Source: Nocardioides luteus (GTDB lineage Bacteria; Actinomycetota; Actinomycetes; Propionibacteriales; Nocardioidaceae). Taken from it: a DNA stretch of 64,000 bases. The stretch spans positions 59,112 through 123,111 of the forward strand of contig NZ_JZDQ02000016.1 in the NCBI RefSeq assembly GCF_000960475.2, read 5' to 3'. Positions 43,174 to 51,498 of the stretch are shown in pieces (the stretch's first letter is position 1; the number at the start of each line of letters is the position of its first letter). A model generated the notes under the pieces. It was given only the letters and a program-made list of their open reading frames with translations. It was not told the origin of the DNA and did no database searches. Position numbers and translations under genes: made by a program.

Positions 43174-44615
43174 CCGACGCCCTGACCCGACTCCGCGAGA
43201 TGCAGTCCGCCGACCTGCCGGTGCACGGTGGCCGCACGCTGGCCTACGTCTACGACTCCGGCCTACCCGACGTCGACCGGATCGGCCGTGAGGCGGTGGC
43301 GGCCTACGCCGGCTCCAACGGCCTGGACCCGACGGCCTTCCCGAGCCTGCTCCGGATGGAGAACGAGGTGGTCGGCACGGCCGCCGACCTGCTCGACGCA
43401 CCCGAGACCGTGGTCGGCACGGTCACCTCCGGCGGCACCGAGTCGGTGCTGCTCGCGGTGCAGACCGCCCGCGACGCGCAGCCCGGGATCGAGCGGCCGC
43501 GGATGGTGCTACCCACGACCGCGCACGCCGCGTTCCACAAGGCGGCGCACTACTTCGGGGTCGAGCCGGTGCTGGTGCCGGTCGGACCCGACTTCCGGGC
43601 GGATCCGGCGGCGATGGCCGCGGCGATCGACGACCGCACCGTGCTGGTGGTCGCCTCCGCGCCGTCCTACGCGCACGGGGTCGTCGACCCGGTCACCGCG
43701 ATCGCGGCGGCCGCGGCCGAGCGCGGGATCCGCTGCCACGTCGACGCGTGCATCGGCGGCTGGGTGCTGCCCTATGCCGCGCGGCTGGGGCGCGACGTAC
43801 CGGCCTGGACGTTCGCGGTCGAGGGCGTCACCTCGATCTCCGTCGACCTGCACAAGTACGCCTACGCCCCCAAGGGCACCTCCGTGCTCCTCCATCGCAC
43901 CCCGGAGCTGCGACGACCCCAGTTCTTCGCCTCGGCGGCCTGGCCGGGCTACACCATGCTCAACTCCACGATGCAGTCGACGAAGTCGGGCGGGCCGCTG
44001 GCCGGCGCCTGGGCGGTGATGCGGTCGCTGGGTGACGAGGGCTATGAGCGGCTCGCCCGCGACGTCTTCGAGGCGGTGGACCGGATCCGCGCCGGAATCG
44101 GCGACATGAAGGAGCTCGCGGTGGTCAGCACCCCCGACTCCACGCTGATCGCGCTCACCACCGACGAGAGCTGCGACCCGTTCACGGTCTGCGACGAGAT
44201 GGCCGCCCGTGGCTGGTACGTCCAGCCGCAGATGTCCTACGCCGGCTCCCCCGCCACGATCCACCTGTCGGTGAGCGCCGCGACGCTTCCGCACGTCGCG
44301 GAGCTGCTCGAGGCTCTGGCCGAGGCGGTCGCGGCGGCGGTCGCCTCGGGGCCGGTCACCGTCGATCCCGGCGTCGCGGCGTTCATCGCCGTGCTCGACC
44401 CGCTCGTCCTCTCCGACGACGACTTCCACGGACTGCTGCTCGCCGCCGGGCTCATCGGCACCGACGGCGAGCAGGGTCGAGGTGAGCAGGGCCAGCTCGC
44501 GCTCCCGCAGCGGATGGCCGAGGTCAACGCGATGCTCGACCTGGCCTCCGCCGGGATGCGGGAGGCGCTGCTCGTGGCCTTCCTGGACCGGTTGACCCGG
44601 CCTAGGCGGCGTTGA
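43170..44615 (+). CDS. PLP-dependent decarboxylase / sphingosine-1-phosphate-lyase-like protein
   Basis: 481 residues. Group II decarboxylase fold: TSGGTESVLLAVQ (phosphate contact), TTAHAAFHKAAHYFG (His stacking on PLP), HVDACIGGWVLPY (Asp to pyridine N), Schiff-base Lys in SVDLHKYAYAPKG. The last ~110 residues extend beyond the catalytic core as a helical appendage. Closer to sphingosine-phosphate lyases than to aromatic amino acid decarboxylases. Co-translated with the MFS_2 carrier. Substrate unknown: an amino acid or a phospho-amino-alcohol. Confidence 0.9.
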   Translation: MTDALTRLREMQSADLPVHGGRTLAYVYDSGLPDVDRIGREAVAAYAGSNGLDPTAFPSLLRMENEVVGTAADLLDAPETVVGTVTSGGTESVLLAVQTARDAQPGIERPRMVLPTTAHAAFHKAAHYFGVEPVLVPVGPDFRADPAAMAAAIDDRTVLVVASAPSYAHGVVDPVTAIAAAAAERGIRCHVDACIGGWVLPYAARLGRDVPAWTFAVEGVTSISVDLHKYAYAPKGTSVLLHRTPELRRPQFFASAAWPGYTMLNSTMQSTKSGGPLAGAWAVMRSLGDEGYERLARDVFEAVDRIRAGIGDMKELAVVSTPDSTLIALTTDESCDPFTVCDEMAARGWYVQPQMSYAGSPATIHLSVSAATLPHVAELLEALAEAVAAAVASGPVTVDPGVAAFIAVLDPLVLSDDDFHGLLLAAGLIGTDGEQGRGEQGQLALPQRMAEVNAMLDLASAGMREALLVAFLDRLTRPRRR

Positions 44616-44892
44616 GGCGGCGCTTCCGCCGGCCCATCATCAGGAGCACGCAGAGCACGACCGCGGCGGCGATGCCGCCCTTGATCTGGACGTCCCGGGA
44701 CCGGGCCGCCACCTGCGTACGCTCCTTCATCTCGTGGGCCTTCTCCTTGCCACGCGTCTTGACGTCCAGCCGCGCGGCGAGCTCGTCGAGGGTGTCGGCC
44801 ATCTCGTGACGGGTGGTGTCGAGGTGGGCCTCCACCGCTGCCATGCTCGTCGGATCGGCCTTCTCGACGGGTCGGATGTTGTCGTGCGTCAT
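44602..44892 (-). CDS. DUF3618 family membrane protein
   Basis: 96 residues from ATG 44892. The core DTTRHEMADTLDELAARLDV is the DUF3618 signature; one membrane helix follows (about 72-88) and a basic tail RRKRRLNAA faces the cytosol. Typical actinobacterial partner of phage-holin-like and YtxH-like proteins, both encoded just upstream on this strand. Overlaps the tail of the convergent decarboxylase gene by 14 bp. Role in envelope or stress biology is not known. Confidence 0.92.
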   Translation of the reverse strand: MTHDNIRPVEKADPTSMAAVEAHLDTTRHEMADTLDELAARLDVKTRGKEKAHEMKERTQVAARSRDVQIKGGIAAAVVLCVLLMMGRRKRRLNAA

Positions 44893-44902
44893 GACATCCT
44901 CC

Positions 44903-45337
44903 TCATCTCGCGCTCCTCGGGTGGCGATGGTGCTTGACGGCCTCCATGTCACGCTTGAGGTTCTCGGTGGCGCGCTCGGGCTTCATCGGGACTCCCTCGG
45001 AGACCTGCTTCTTCCCGAACAGGGCCATCCCGCCGGCCACGATCAGGAGCACGACTCCGACCAGCAGCGCGGCCAGCCAGGCGTCCATGACGAGCGCCAG
45101 GGCGAGGATCGCCGTGGCGATCAGGACCCCGAGGCCGTACAGCGCCACCAGGCCGGCAGCGCCGAACGCCCCGGCCCCCTTGCCGGTGTGCTTGGCCTTC
45201 TCGGTCAGCTCCAGGCGGGCCAGCTCGATCTCGCCCCGGACGAGGCTGGACATCTCCTCGGAGAGTCGCGAGACCAGCTCGCCCATCGATGCGTCGGTCT
45301 GATGGTGAGATGCGTCGCTCTGATGGTGAACCGTCAC
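44903..45337 (-). CDS. phage holin family (superfamily III-like) membrane protein
   Basis: 144 residues from GTG 45337 (overlaps the upstream stop by 4 bp; a GTG at 45346 is also possible). ELVSRLSEEMSSLVRGEIEL and ARLELTEKAK precede two membrane helices (about 58-80, 84-105). This is the common actinobacterial DUF1469-type protein, cellular and not part of a prophage. The N-terminus has a fresh 7-residue repeat (HHQSDAS-HHQTDAS) from a tandem DNA duplication. Operon with DUF3618 and the YtxH-like gene. Confidence 0.88.
   Translation of the reverse strand: MTVHHQSDASHHQTDASMGELVSRLSEEMSSLVRGEIELARLELTEKAKHTGKGAGAFGAAGLVALYGLGVLIATAILALALVMDAWLAALLVGVVLLIVAGGMALFGKKQVSEGVPMKPERATENLKRDMEAVKHHRHPRSAR
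45288..45329. repeat. 21-bp tandem duplication in the holin-like gene
   Basis: Two adjacent 21-bp units differ at one base and encode HHQSDAS and HHQTDAS in frame. It only lengthens the N-terminus, so it is a harmless recent slippage event. Confidence 0.85.
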
Positions 45338-45705
45338 GACTCCCACCCCCGCGGCACGTCGGTCACCGGGTCCGCGGCAGGGCCGGGGTTCGGGGTGCTC
45401 GGCACCGTGTGCGGCTTCGAGGTCGATGCCGAGGACGGCGTCGTGGTCGACGTCGAGGTCGACGTCGTGGTCGATGCCGAGGACGGCGTGGTGTCGCCAG
45501 GCATCTTGTCGTGGATGGTCTGCCGGGCGGTCTCCGCCGTCTCCTTGGCCATGTCACCCGCGCGGTGTGCCTTCTCCTGCACCCGCGGGTCGCGCCACAG
45601 CTTCTGAGCCTTGGCGGCGATGGCGTCGTACCGCTCGCGTCCGGCGCGAGCGCCGAGCACGTAGCCGATACCGAAGGCAGTCATCAACGCTGGTTTCTTG
45701 AACAT
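45334..45705 (-). CDS. YtxH-like small membrane-associated protein with Ser/Thr-rich tail
   Basis: 123 residues from ATG 45705 (GGAGGATC upstream). An N-terminal hydrophobic stretch with the glycine-rich GIGYVLGARAGRERYD, then a helical region (LWRDPRVQEKAHRAGDMAKE), then a low-complexity tail with TTPSSAST repeated twice. Such proteins pair with DUF3618 and holin-like proteins in actinobacteria. Function unknown. First gene of the three-gene operon. Confidence 0.82.
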   Translation of the reverse strand: MFKKPALMTAFGIGYVLGARAGRERYDAIAAKAQKLWRDPRVQEKAHRAGDMAKETAETARQTIHDKMPGDTTPSSASTTTSTSTSTTTPSSASTSKPHTVPSTPNPGPAADPVTDVPRGWES

Positions 45706-45767
45706 GTGATCCTCCTCCATCGCTGTACACCTGGCCGGTACCCAGGTCGCGCCGAGTTAGACAGGCG

Positions 45768-46298
45768 TCAGAAACACGGGCCGAACGCCGGTCCCGTCAC
45801 CGGGTCGCGGTAGCTCCCGCGCACGTGGACGACAGCCCCCTGAGGTCGCAGGGCCGCGGAGCCGAGGAGGGACCGCACCAGGTCGAGCATCCGGAGGTTG
45901 TCGGACTGCACCTCACCGGTGAGGACGTCGATGCCACGGCGTCTCGCCAGGCACGCCAGCTCGCGCAGCATCCGCACGCCCAGCCCGTGGCCCTGCCAGG
46001 CGTCCTCCACCAGCACCGCGACCTCTGCGGCGGAAGGCTCCTCGGCACAGCGGTGGTAGCGGGCCACCGCGATCACCTCGCCGTCCGCGACCGCGACCAG
46101 GGCGTCGTGGTCGCGGTGGTCGACGTCGACCAGATAGCGCCGGAGCTTGAGCGAGAGCCGCCGCACCGGGGCGTGGAAGCGGCGGTAGATCGTCTCCTCG
46201 GACAGACGTGACCACATCCGCTCGAAGGCAAGCAGGTCGTCGGACCGCACCGGGCGCGTGACGACCACGGGTGCCTCGACCAGGAGTTCTGAGTTCAT
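45768..46298 (-). CDS. GNAT-family N-acetyltransferase
   Basis: 176 residues. Acetyl-CoA loop motif A is VLVEDAWQGHGLGVRML (Q/RxxGxG/A), preceded by the AVARYHRC strand; the N-terminal VRSDDLLAFERMWSRLSEET and RRFHAPVRRLS match acetyltransferases related to the GNAT part of Pat-type enzymes. A single domain without cyclic-nucleotide or ligase modules. Divergent from the HxlR gene at 46363 across a region rich in GAGTTC repeats. Confidence 0.88.
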   Translation of the reverse strand: MNSELLVEAPVVVTRPVRSDDLLAFERMWSRLSEETIYRRFHAPVRRLSLKLRRYLVDVDHRDHDALVAVADGEVIAVARYHRCAEEPSAAEVAVLVEDAWQGHGLGVRMLRELACLARRRGIDVLTGEVQSDNLRMLDLVRSLLGSAALRPQGAVVHVRGSYRDPVTGPAFGPCF

Positions 46299-46343
46299 AT
46301 TTCGAACTCTCCGCCCGGCACCCTGAGTTCGTCAAACGAATTC
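46284..46343. promoter_or_regulatory. GAGTTC repeat cluster between GNAT and HxlR genes
   Basis: GAGTTC occurs at 46284-46289, 46291-46296 and 46325-46330; its complement GAACTC at 46304-46309. CGAACTC-N15-GAGTTCG forms a dyad at 46303-46331, and TTCGT-CAA-ACGAA a second at 46329-46341. Probable HxlR binding sites overlapping both promoters. Confidence 0.55.
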
Positions 46344-46362
46344 AGCGTCGTACGCTTGTCCT

Positions 46363-46824
46363 GTGATCACCGATGAGATCGACCGCACCCGATGCTCGGT
46401 CGCCGGCACCCTGGCGGTGGTCGGCGAGAAGTGGAGCCTGCTCGTGCTCCGCGAGGCCTTCCTCGGCGTACGCCGTTTCGCCGACCTCCAGCACAACCTC
46501 GACGTCTCGCGCGCGGTGCTCACCGACCGGCTGAACACCCTGGTCGACCAGGGGGTTCTCACCCGCGTGCCCTACCACGCCGAGGGCCAACGACAGCGGC
46601 ACGAGTACCGGCTGACCCAGAAGGGCCTCGATCTCTACCCGACGCTGGTGGCCATGATGGAGTGGGGAGACCGCTACGTCGCCGACGCCCGGGGGTCCGC
46701 CCTCACCCTCCAGCACCGCGACTGCGGCGGCGAGGTGCACCTGGCGCTGACCTGCGAGGACGGGCACCGGCTCGGCGGCCCACGCGAGGTGCGCCCGGTC
46801 GCACTTCCTGCCGCTGCCCGCTAG
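46363..46824 (+). CDS. HxlR-family transcriptional regulator
   Basis: 153 residues from GTG 46363. Winged helix about 10-100: CSVAGTLAVVGEKWSLLVLR, FADLQHNLDVSRAVLTDRLN, wing VLTRVPYHAEGQRQ. Like the HxlR protein at 12294 it ends with a zinc-ribbon-like HRDCG ... CEDGH segment. Overlaps the convergent TetR stop by 4 bp. Probably controls itself and the divergent acetyltransferase gene through the GAGTTC cluster. Confidence 0.9.
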   Translation: MITDEIDRTRCSVAGTLAVVGEKWSLLVLREAFLGVRRFADLQHNLDVSRAVLTDRLNTLVDQGVLTRVPYHAEGQRQRHEYRLTQKGLDLYPTLVAMMEWGDRYVADARGSALTLQHRDCGGEVHLALTCEDGHRLGGPREVRPVALPAAAR

Positions 46825-47441
46825 GTGAGCAGCAGGAGCGCGAGGTCGGCCAGCTGCGCCTCGAGCTCCTCGCGGCTGGAACCTGGCTGGTGCAGCGCCC
46901 AGTCGTAGACGATGGCGGTCACCGCGCCGACGAGGGCGAGGGCGGCGAAGCGCCAGTCGCGGTCGACGATCTCGCCGCGGCGCACCGAGGCGGTGCACTC
47001 GCTGCGTACGACCTCGACGAGGGTCTCGCGGTAGTCGAGCCGGAGCTTCTCGATCCGAGGACTCGCCCCCATGATCTCGACGAAGGCGATCCGGGCGACG
47101 CGGGTGTCCTGGAGCATCGGGTCGAGATAGGCCAGCACGGCAGCCTGCACCCGCCGGGAGATCGACTCACCCTCGGTCGCCCGCAACGACTCCCCGACCC
47201 GCTCGTAGGAGTCGGCGGTGATCCGGTCGTAGAGGTCGACGAAGAGATCCTCCTTGCCGGGATAGATCTCGTAGAAGTGTCGCGTCGAGACCTTCGAGGC
47301 GGCGCAGACACCCGGGATCGTGGCGGTCGCGTAGCCCTTCGTGCCGATGATCTCCTTGGCGGCCTCCAGCAGCCTCTGACGCCGCTGGGCGTCACGCTCC
47401 TCCCGGGTCAGCCCGCCGTAGGAGCGCCCCTCCTGCGCCAT
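46821..47441 (-). CDS. TetR-family transcriptional regulator
   Basis: 206 residues from ATG 47441. HTH about 20-66 (RLLEAAKEIIGTKG, TIPGVCAASKVSTRHFYEIY). The C-terminal domain is of the general TetR_C type. Its start shares a base with the lipase stop (TGATG), so lipase and regulator are one transcript, and it probably autoregulates through the dyad upstream of the lipase gene (48356-48379). Confidence 0.9.
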   Translation of the reverse strand: MAQEGRSYGGLTREERDAQRRQRLLEAAKEIIGTKGYATATIPGVCAASKVSTRHFYEIYPGKEDLFVDLYDRITADSYERVGESLRATEGESISRRVQAAVLAYLDPMLQDTRVARIAFVEIMGASPRIEKLRLDYRETLVEVVRSECTASVRRGEIVDRDWRFAALALVGAVTAIVYDWALHQPGSSREELEAQLADLALLLLT

Positions 47442-48295
47442 CAGCCGGGCGACCCGACCGAGCACGCGAAGGGGGCGGCACCCGCCGGGTCGAGCGCGTT
47501 CTTCACCAGGTTCCACACGTTGGTGTCGTAGGCCTCGCCGATGTGGCCGACCGGGTCGTGGGGACACACGTCCTGCACGTAGGTGTTGGTCACGCCCGGC
47601 TCCCGCACGAACGAGGTCTCGGTGGGCGTGACGAGCTCGTCGTACCTCGACTGGATGATCGTGTACGTCACGCCGGGCTGCGCGATCGGCCCGCTCGTGA
47701 GGGTGCGCACGGCGCTCCCGTCGGTGACCAGCTGGGTGCAGGCGATGCACCCGAACGTGGTCAGCACCTGTCCGGCGAGCTCGTCCGCGCCCAGCGTCAT
47801 GCCGAGCTGGTAGAGACCGGCGAAGGTCGTGCCGTGCGTCGGCGGCGCGATCGCGACCACCTTGTCGATCCGGTCGGAGATGCCCTGCGTCTTGGTGACG
47901 TAGAGCGTCTGGAAGCCGCCCTCGGAGTGGCCGACCAGGTCGACCTTCGCAGCGCCGGTCTGCGCCAGCACGTCCCCGACGAACGCCTTGATCTGCGCCG
48001 CCGACCTCGCGATGTCCCCCACCCCGCCGACGAACGGCCCGTAGGCTCCGGCGCCGTAGGTCAGGCTGTAGGTGCAGTAGCCCTGCCCTGCCACGTCGGC
48101 CTGGAGGACGTTGAGGTCCTCGTCCTTGTTGGCTCCCAGGCCGTGCAGGAACACGACCGGGTTCGGATGGTCGGCCGATGGCCGGCAGGCGGCGTCGTTG
48201 ACGCCGCCCGCCGCCTGCGCCGGCGCTGCGGCCAGCAGCGTCGGGATCGTCGACAACAGCACAGCGGCACGGATGACAGCGGAGCGCAGAACCAT
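47441..48295 (-). CDS. secreted triacylglycerol lipase / esterase (EstA/lipase class 2-like)
   Basis: 284 residues. Sec signal peptide (about 1-28, cleavage after APAQA). NPVVFLHGLGANKDED gives the oxyanion HG; nucleophile Ser is in LVGHSEGG; the acid and His lie in the C-terminal part (DELVTP, DPVGHIGEAYD). Pairs of Cys (CRPS ... CTYS, CIAC, CPHD ... CSV) suggest disulfides, as in Streptomyces and Rhodococcus lipases. Acts outside the cell on lipids or esters. Co-transcribed with the downstream TetR gene. Confidence 0.9.
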   Translation of the reverse strand: MVLRSAVIRAAVLLSTIPTLLAAAPAQAAGGVNDAACRPSADHPNPVVFLHGLGANKDEDLNVLQADVAGQGYCTYSLTYGAGAYGPFVGGVGDIARSAAQIKAFVGDVLAQTGAAKVDLVGHSEGGFQTLYVTKTQGISDRIDKVVAIAPPTHGTTFAGLYQLGMTLGADELAGQVLTTFGCIACTQLVTDGSAVRTLTSGPIAQPGVTYTIIQSRYDELVTPTETSFVREPGVTNTYVQDVCPHDPVGHIGEAYDTNVWNLVKNALDPAGAAPFACSVGSPG

Positions 48296-48355
48296 GGCAG
48301 ACCACTCTTTCCCAGGGGATGGCTACAGCCGACCCTAGGACGAGTCCGCATATTT

Positions 48356-48379
48356 GACAATGACGATTTTCAGATTGTC
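48356..48379. promoter_or_regulatory. dyad GACAAT-N12-ATTGTC upstream of lipase
   Basis: Inverted 6-bp arms with a 12-bp spacer, preceded by TT to give TTGACAA. It overlaps the 3' end of the symporter gene and lies about 60 bp before the lipase start. Candidate operator for the TetR protein in the lipase operon. Confidence 0.5.
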
Positions 48380-49845
48380 CCGACGGCGGCAGGAGCCTCG
48401 GCACTCTCCTCGCCCGCGAGCCGGCCGGTCCACTCCCGCATCACCGCGGGCTCGGTCGGGCGGGTGAGCAGGCTGACCACGACGTACGCCACGGCGCTGA
48501 CGACGAGGCCCGCGTAGACCGGTTCGTTGGCGAGCACGTCGCCGACGACGGCCATGGTCGCGAGGGTCGCGACGGTGCCGGTGGCCATCGCCACCACCGC
48601 GCCCGCGCCCGTCCCCCGGCGCCACACGAAGCCACCCAGGATCGGCACGAGAAGGCCGCCGACGAGGATGTCGTAGGCGATCGTCAGGGCGGAGACGACG
48701 TCGCTGAGCAGCGAGGAGATGACGACGACGGCGATGCCGATCACGACGACGTAGACCCGGTTCGAGCGTACGTCGTGCTCGGGGTTCTCGGCCTCGTCCT
48801 GGACGGCGGCCGGGGTGCGCCCGACCAGGCGGGCGAGCAGGGGCTGCACGTCGGTGCGGGCCACGGTCGCGGTAGCGATCAGGGCACCCGACGCGGTCGA
48901 CATCATCGCGGCGACGGCCGCGGCGAGGACCAGGCCGCTGATGCCGACGGGGAGGATCGACTGGGCGATGGTGGCGTAGACGTCGTTGCGGTTCTCGACG
49001 GTCATGAAGGTGGAGGCCGCGGCGCCGATCAGCGCGCCGGCCACGCCGTAGAGCAGGCAGTAGACACCAGAGGCGGTGCCGCCCCAGCGGGCCACCTGCG
49101 GGGAACGGGCGGTGAAGACGCGCTGCCAGATATCCTGCCCGATCAGCATGCCGAAGGTGTAGACGACGATGTAGGTGATGATCGTGCCGGTGCCGATGGC
49201 GCCGAGGTCGAAGACCGAGTCGCCGGCCCGCTCCCGGATCCCGTCCAGGCCGCCGGCGTGGCTCCAGGTGAACGGCAGCAGCAGGAAGAAGACGCCGATC
49301 GTCTTCAGCGCGAACTGCACCATGTCGGTCAGGGTGATCGACCACATCCCGCCGATCGCGGAGTAGATCACCACGATGGCTCCGCCGATCAGCACCGAGA
49401 TGGCGCGGTCGGTGCCGAAGAGGACGTTGAACACCGTCGCGTACGCCATCGTGGAGGTGACCGCGAGCATCAGCGTGTAGGCCACCATGACCAGGCCCGA
49501 GGCCGCGGTCGCGCCGACGCCGTAGCGCAGCTCCAGCATCTGGGCCACGGTGTAGATCCGCAGCCGCTGGATCCGGACGGCGAAGAAGAGGCTCAGCGCG
49601 AGCACCCCGAAGGCGATCGCGGCCACGAGCCACGCCCCGGAGAGGCCGTACTCGTAGCCGAGCGCGACCCCGCCGACGGTCGAGGCGCCGCCGAGGACGA
49701 GTGCGGACATGGTGCCGGTGTAGAGCACCGGCCCGAGGCGGCGGCCGGCGACGAGGAAGTCGGCGCTGTCGCTGGTGCGGGACTTGCCCCACCAGCCGAA
49801 GGCGACCATGGCGGCGAGATAGATGACGATGATGGCGAGATCCAT
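48370..49845 (-). CDS. sodium:solute symporter family (SSS) protein
   Basis: 491 residues with about 13 membrane helices. SSS signatures: LVAGRRLGPVLYTGTMSALVLGG, YSAIGGMWSITLTDMVQF and ALIATATVARTDVQPL (Na2-site region). Proteins of this size import amino acids, polyols, urea or short acids with Na+. It is the last gene of the operon starting at 54485, 27 bp after the ThDP enzyme gene. With a ureohydrolase upstream, a guanidino compound, an amino acid or a keto acid is a likely cargo. Confidence 0.92.
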   Translation of the reverse strand: MDLAIIVIYLAAMVAFGWWGKSRTSDSADFLVAGRRLGPVLYTGTMSALVLGGASTVGGVALGYEYGLSGAWLVAAIAFGVLALSLFFAVRIQRLRIYTVAQMLELRYGVGATAASGLVMVAYTLMLAVTSTMAYATVFNVLFGTDRAISVLIGGAIVVIYSAIGGMWSITLTDMVQFALKTIGVFFLLLPFTWSHAGGLDGIRERAGDSVFDLGAIGTGTIITYIVVYTFGMLIGQDIWQRVFTARSPQVARWGGTASGVYCLLYGVAGALIGAAASTFMTVENRNDVYATIAQSILPVGISGLVLAAAVAAMMSTASGALIATATVARTDVQPLLARLVGRTPAAVQDEAENPEHDVRSNRVYVVVIGIAVVVISSLLSDVVSALTIAYDILVGGLLVPILGGFVWRRGTGAGAVVAMATGTVATLATMAVVGDVLANEPVYAGLVVSAVAYVVVSLLTRPTEPAVMREWTGRLAGEESAEAPAAVGTI

Positions 49846-49872
49846 GTGGGGGCTCCCAGTCAGGTGGATGGG

Positions 49873-51498
49873 TCAGGTGGTGGCGAACATGCGGAGGGTG
49901 GTCGGAAGGACCACGACGGCGGGGCCACTGGTGGTGAAGGTGCCGGCGACGATCTCGCCGATGGTCTCGAGGGTCGCGGCACGCACCGGGATGCCGAACG
50001 CCTCGGCGAGGCGGACGAAGTCGGGCCGGGCGAGCTCGGTGGCGGTGGCGGCACCGAACGCGCCGGTCATGTACTCGCGCAGGATCCCGTAGCCACCGTC
50101 GTCGATCACCAGCCAGGTGACGTCGACGTCGTGCTGGCGGGCGGTGGCGAGCTCGGCGATGGAGTACATCGCGCCGCCGTCGCCGGTGACCGCGAACGTA
50201 CGCCGCCCGGTCCCGACCGCGGCACCGATCGCCGCGGGGAAGCCGAGCCCGAGGCCGCCGGAGGCCTGTGCCGTGTGGAAGCCGCCGCTGCGGGGGTCCC
50301 AGGCCGACCAGGCCCAGTACGCCGCGATCGTCATGTCCCAGAAGGTGTCGGCGTCGTCGGGCACCGCCGCGCGCAGGTCGGCGAGGAGCCGTTGCTCCGC
50401 GGCGAGGTCCTGGGCGTCGAGCCGTTTCTCGACCCGGGCTCGCAGGTCGCGGGCGACCTCGGCGCCAGACCGTCTGCTCCTCGACCGCGGGCCGGCGTCG
50501 CCGAGGGCGGCGGCGAGGTCTCCCAGCGCCGCGGCGGCGTCGGCGTGCACACCGAGGACATCGTGGTTCGAGCCGAGCACACGGGCCTCGGCATCGATCT
50601 GGATCACCCGGCCGCGCGGGGCGAAGGTGCCGTAGTTGCTGGTCACCTCGCCGAACGAGGTGCCGATCGCGAGCAGGACGTCGGCGTCCTCGAGCAGGTC
50701 GGTGGTGTGCCGATCCTCGATCCAGGCGCCGGCGCTGAGCGGGTGCGCGAGCGGGATCGAGCCGTTGCCGCCGGAGGTGGAGACCACCGGTGCGTCGAGG
50801 AGCTCGGCGAGGGCGACCAGGACTTCCGGGGCGCCGGCGGAGCGGCGTACGCCTCCCCCGGCGAGGATCACCGGGCGCTCGGCCGCCGCGAGGAGGCGGG
50901 CCGCCTCGGCGGTGACCTCCGGCCTCGGCCGCCGGGGTGCGCGCGCCGACGCGGTCAGCGAGGTCACCGGCGGCACCGCGACCTCCTCGAGGAGGACGTC
51001 CTGCGGGATCTCGACCCAGACCGGCCCGGCCGGTGCCTCCTGGGCGGTGGCCCAGGCGTCGGCGAGGACCCCGGGGATCGCGGCCGCGTCGCGGACGACG
51101 GCGGTGGACCTGGTGACGTTGCGGGCGCTGGCCTGCTGGTCGTCGAGCTGGTGCAGGTAGCCCTTGCGCGCACCGCCGAGCCCGTCGCGCGGGATCTGGC
51201 TGGTGATCATCAGGATCGGCACGCAGGCGGCGTACGCCTCCTGGAGCGCGCCCAGTGCGGTGAGCGCTCCGGGCCCGGTGGAGCAGAAGACCACCCCGAC
51301 CTGGCCGGTCGTGCGGGCGTACCCGTCGGCGGCGAAGACCGAGTTGTTCTCGACCCGGGAGGAGACGAAGCTCAGCCCGCTGCGACGGATGGCGTCGAAG
51401 AGCCCGAGCGCGTGCTGCCCAGGGATGCCGAACACGTGGGTCGCGCCGAGAGCGGTGAGGCTCTCGACGGTGACGTCGCCGCCGTTGCGTCCGGTCAT
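49873..51498 (-). CDS. thiamine-diphosphate-dependent enzyme (AruI/acetolactate-synthase-like)
   Basis: 541 residues. The PP/PYR Glu lies in [17 protein letters not shown], the central domain follows, and the ThDP/Mg motif starts [12 protein letters not shown] and ends DDGGYG. The family includes acetolactate synthase and 2-keto acid decarboxylases. No regulatory small subunit (ilvN-like) gene is present and it is co-translated (4-bp ATGA overlap) with a ureohydrolase. That context favours a 2-ketoarginine decarboxylase (AruI-type) role over branched-chain biosynthesis; this is inference. Confidence 0.88.
   Translation of the reverse strand: MTGRNGGDVTVESLTALGATHVFGIPGQHALGLFDAIRRSGLSFVSSRVENNSVFAADGYARTTGQVGVVFCSTGPGALTALGALQEAYAACVPILMITSQIPRDGLGGARKGYLHQLDDQQASARNVTRSTAVVRDAAAIPGVLADAWATAQEAPAGPVWVEIPQDVLLEEVAVPPVTSLTASARAPRRPRPEVTAEAARLLAAAERPVILAGGGVRRSAGAPEVLVALAELLDAPVVSTSGGNGSIPLAHPLSAGAWIEDRHTTDLLEDADVLLAIGTSFGEVTSNYGTFAPRGRVIQIDAEARVLGSNHDVLGVHADAAAALGDLAAALGDAGPRSRSRRSGAEVARDLRARVEKRLDAQDLAAEQRLLADLRAAVPDDADTFWDMTIAAYWAWSAWDPRSGGFHTAQASGGLGLGFPAAIGAAVGTGRRTFAVTGDGGAMYSIAELATARQHDVDVTWLVIDDGGYGILREYMTGAFGAATATELARPDFVRLAEAFGIPVRAATLETIGEIVAGTFTTSGPAVVVLPTTLRMFATT

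Noticed and set aside
44903..45337. Holin-like gene as sign of a prophage
   Set aside because: This holin-like family is a normal cellular gene in actinobacteria, here with DUF3618 and YtxH-like partners; no other phage gene is present.
45426..45500. CRISPR-like short repeats
   Set aside because: The repeats encode the Ser/Thr-rich tail of the YtxH-like protein, have no regular spacers and are in coding sequence.
49873..51498. Biosynthetic acetolactate synthase IlvB
   Set aside because: No IlvN or IlvC genes follow, and the gene is co-translated with a ureohydrolase and next to solute carriers.
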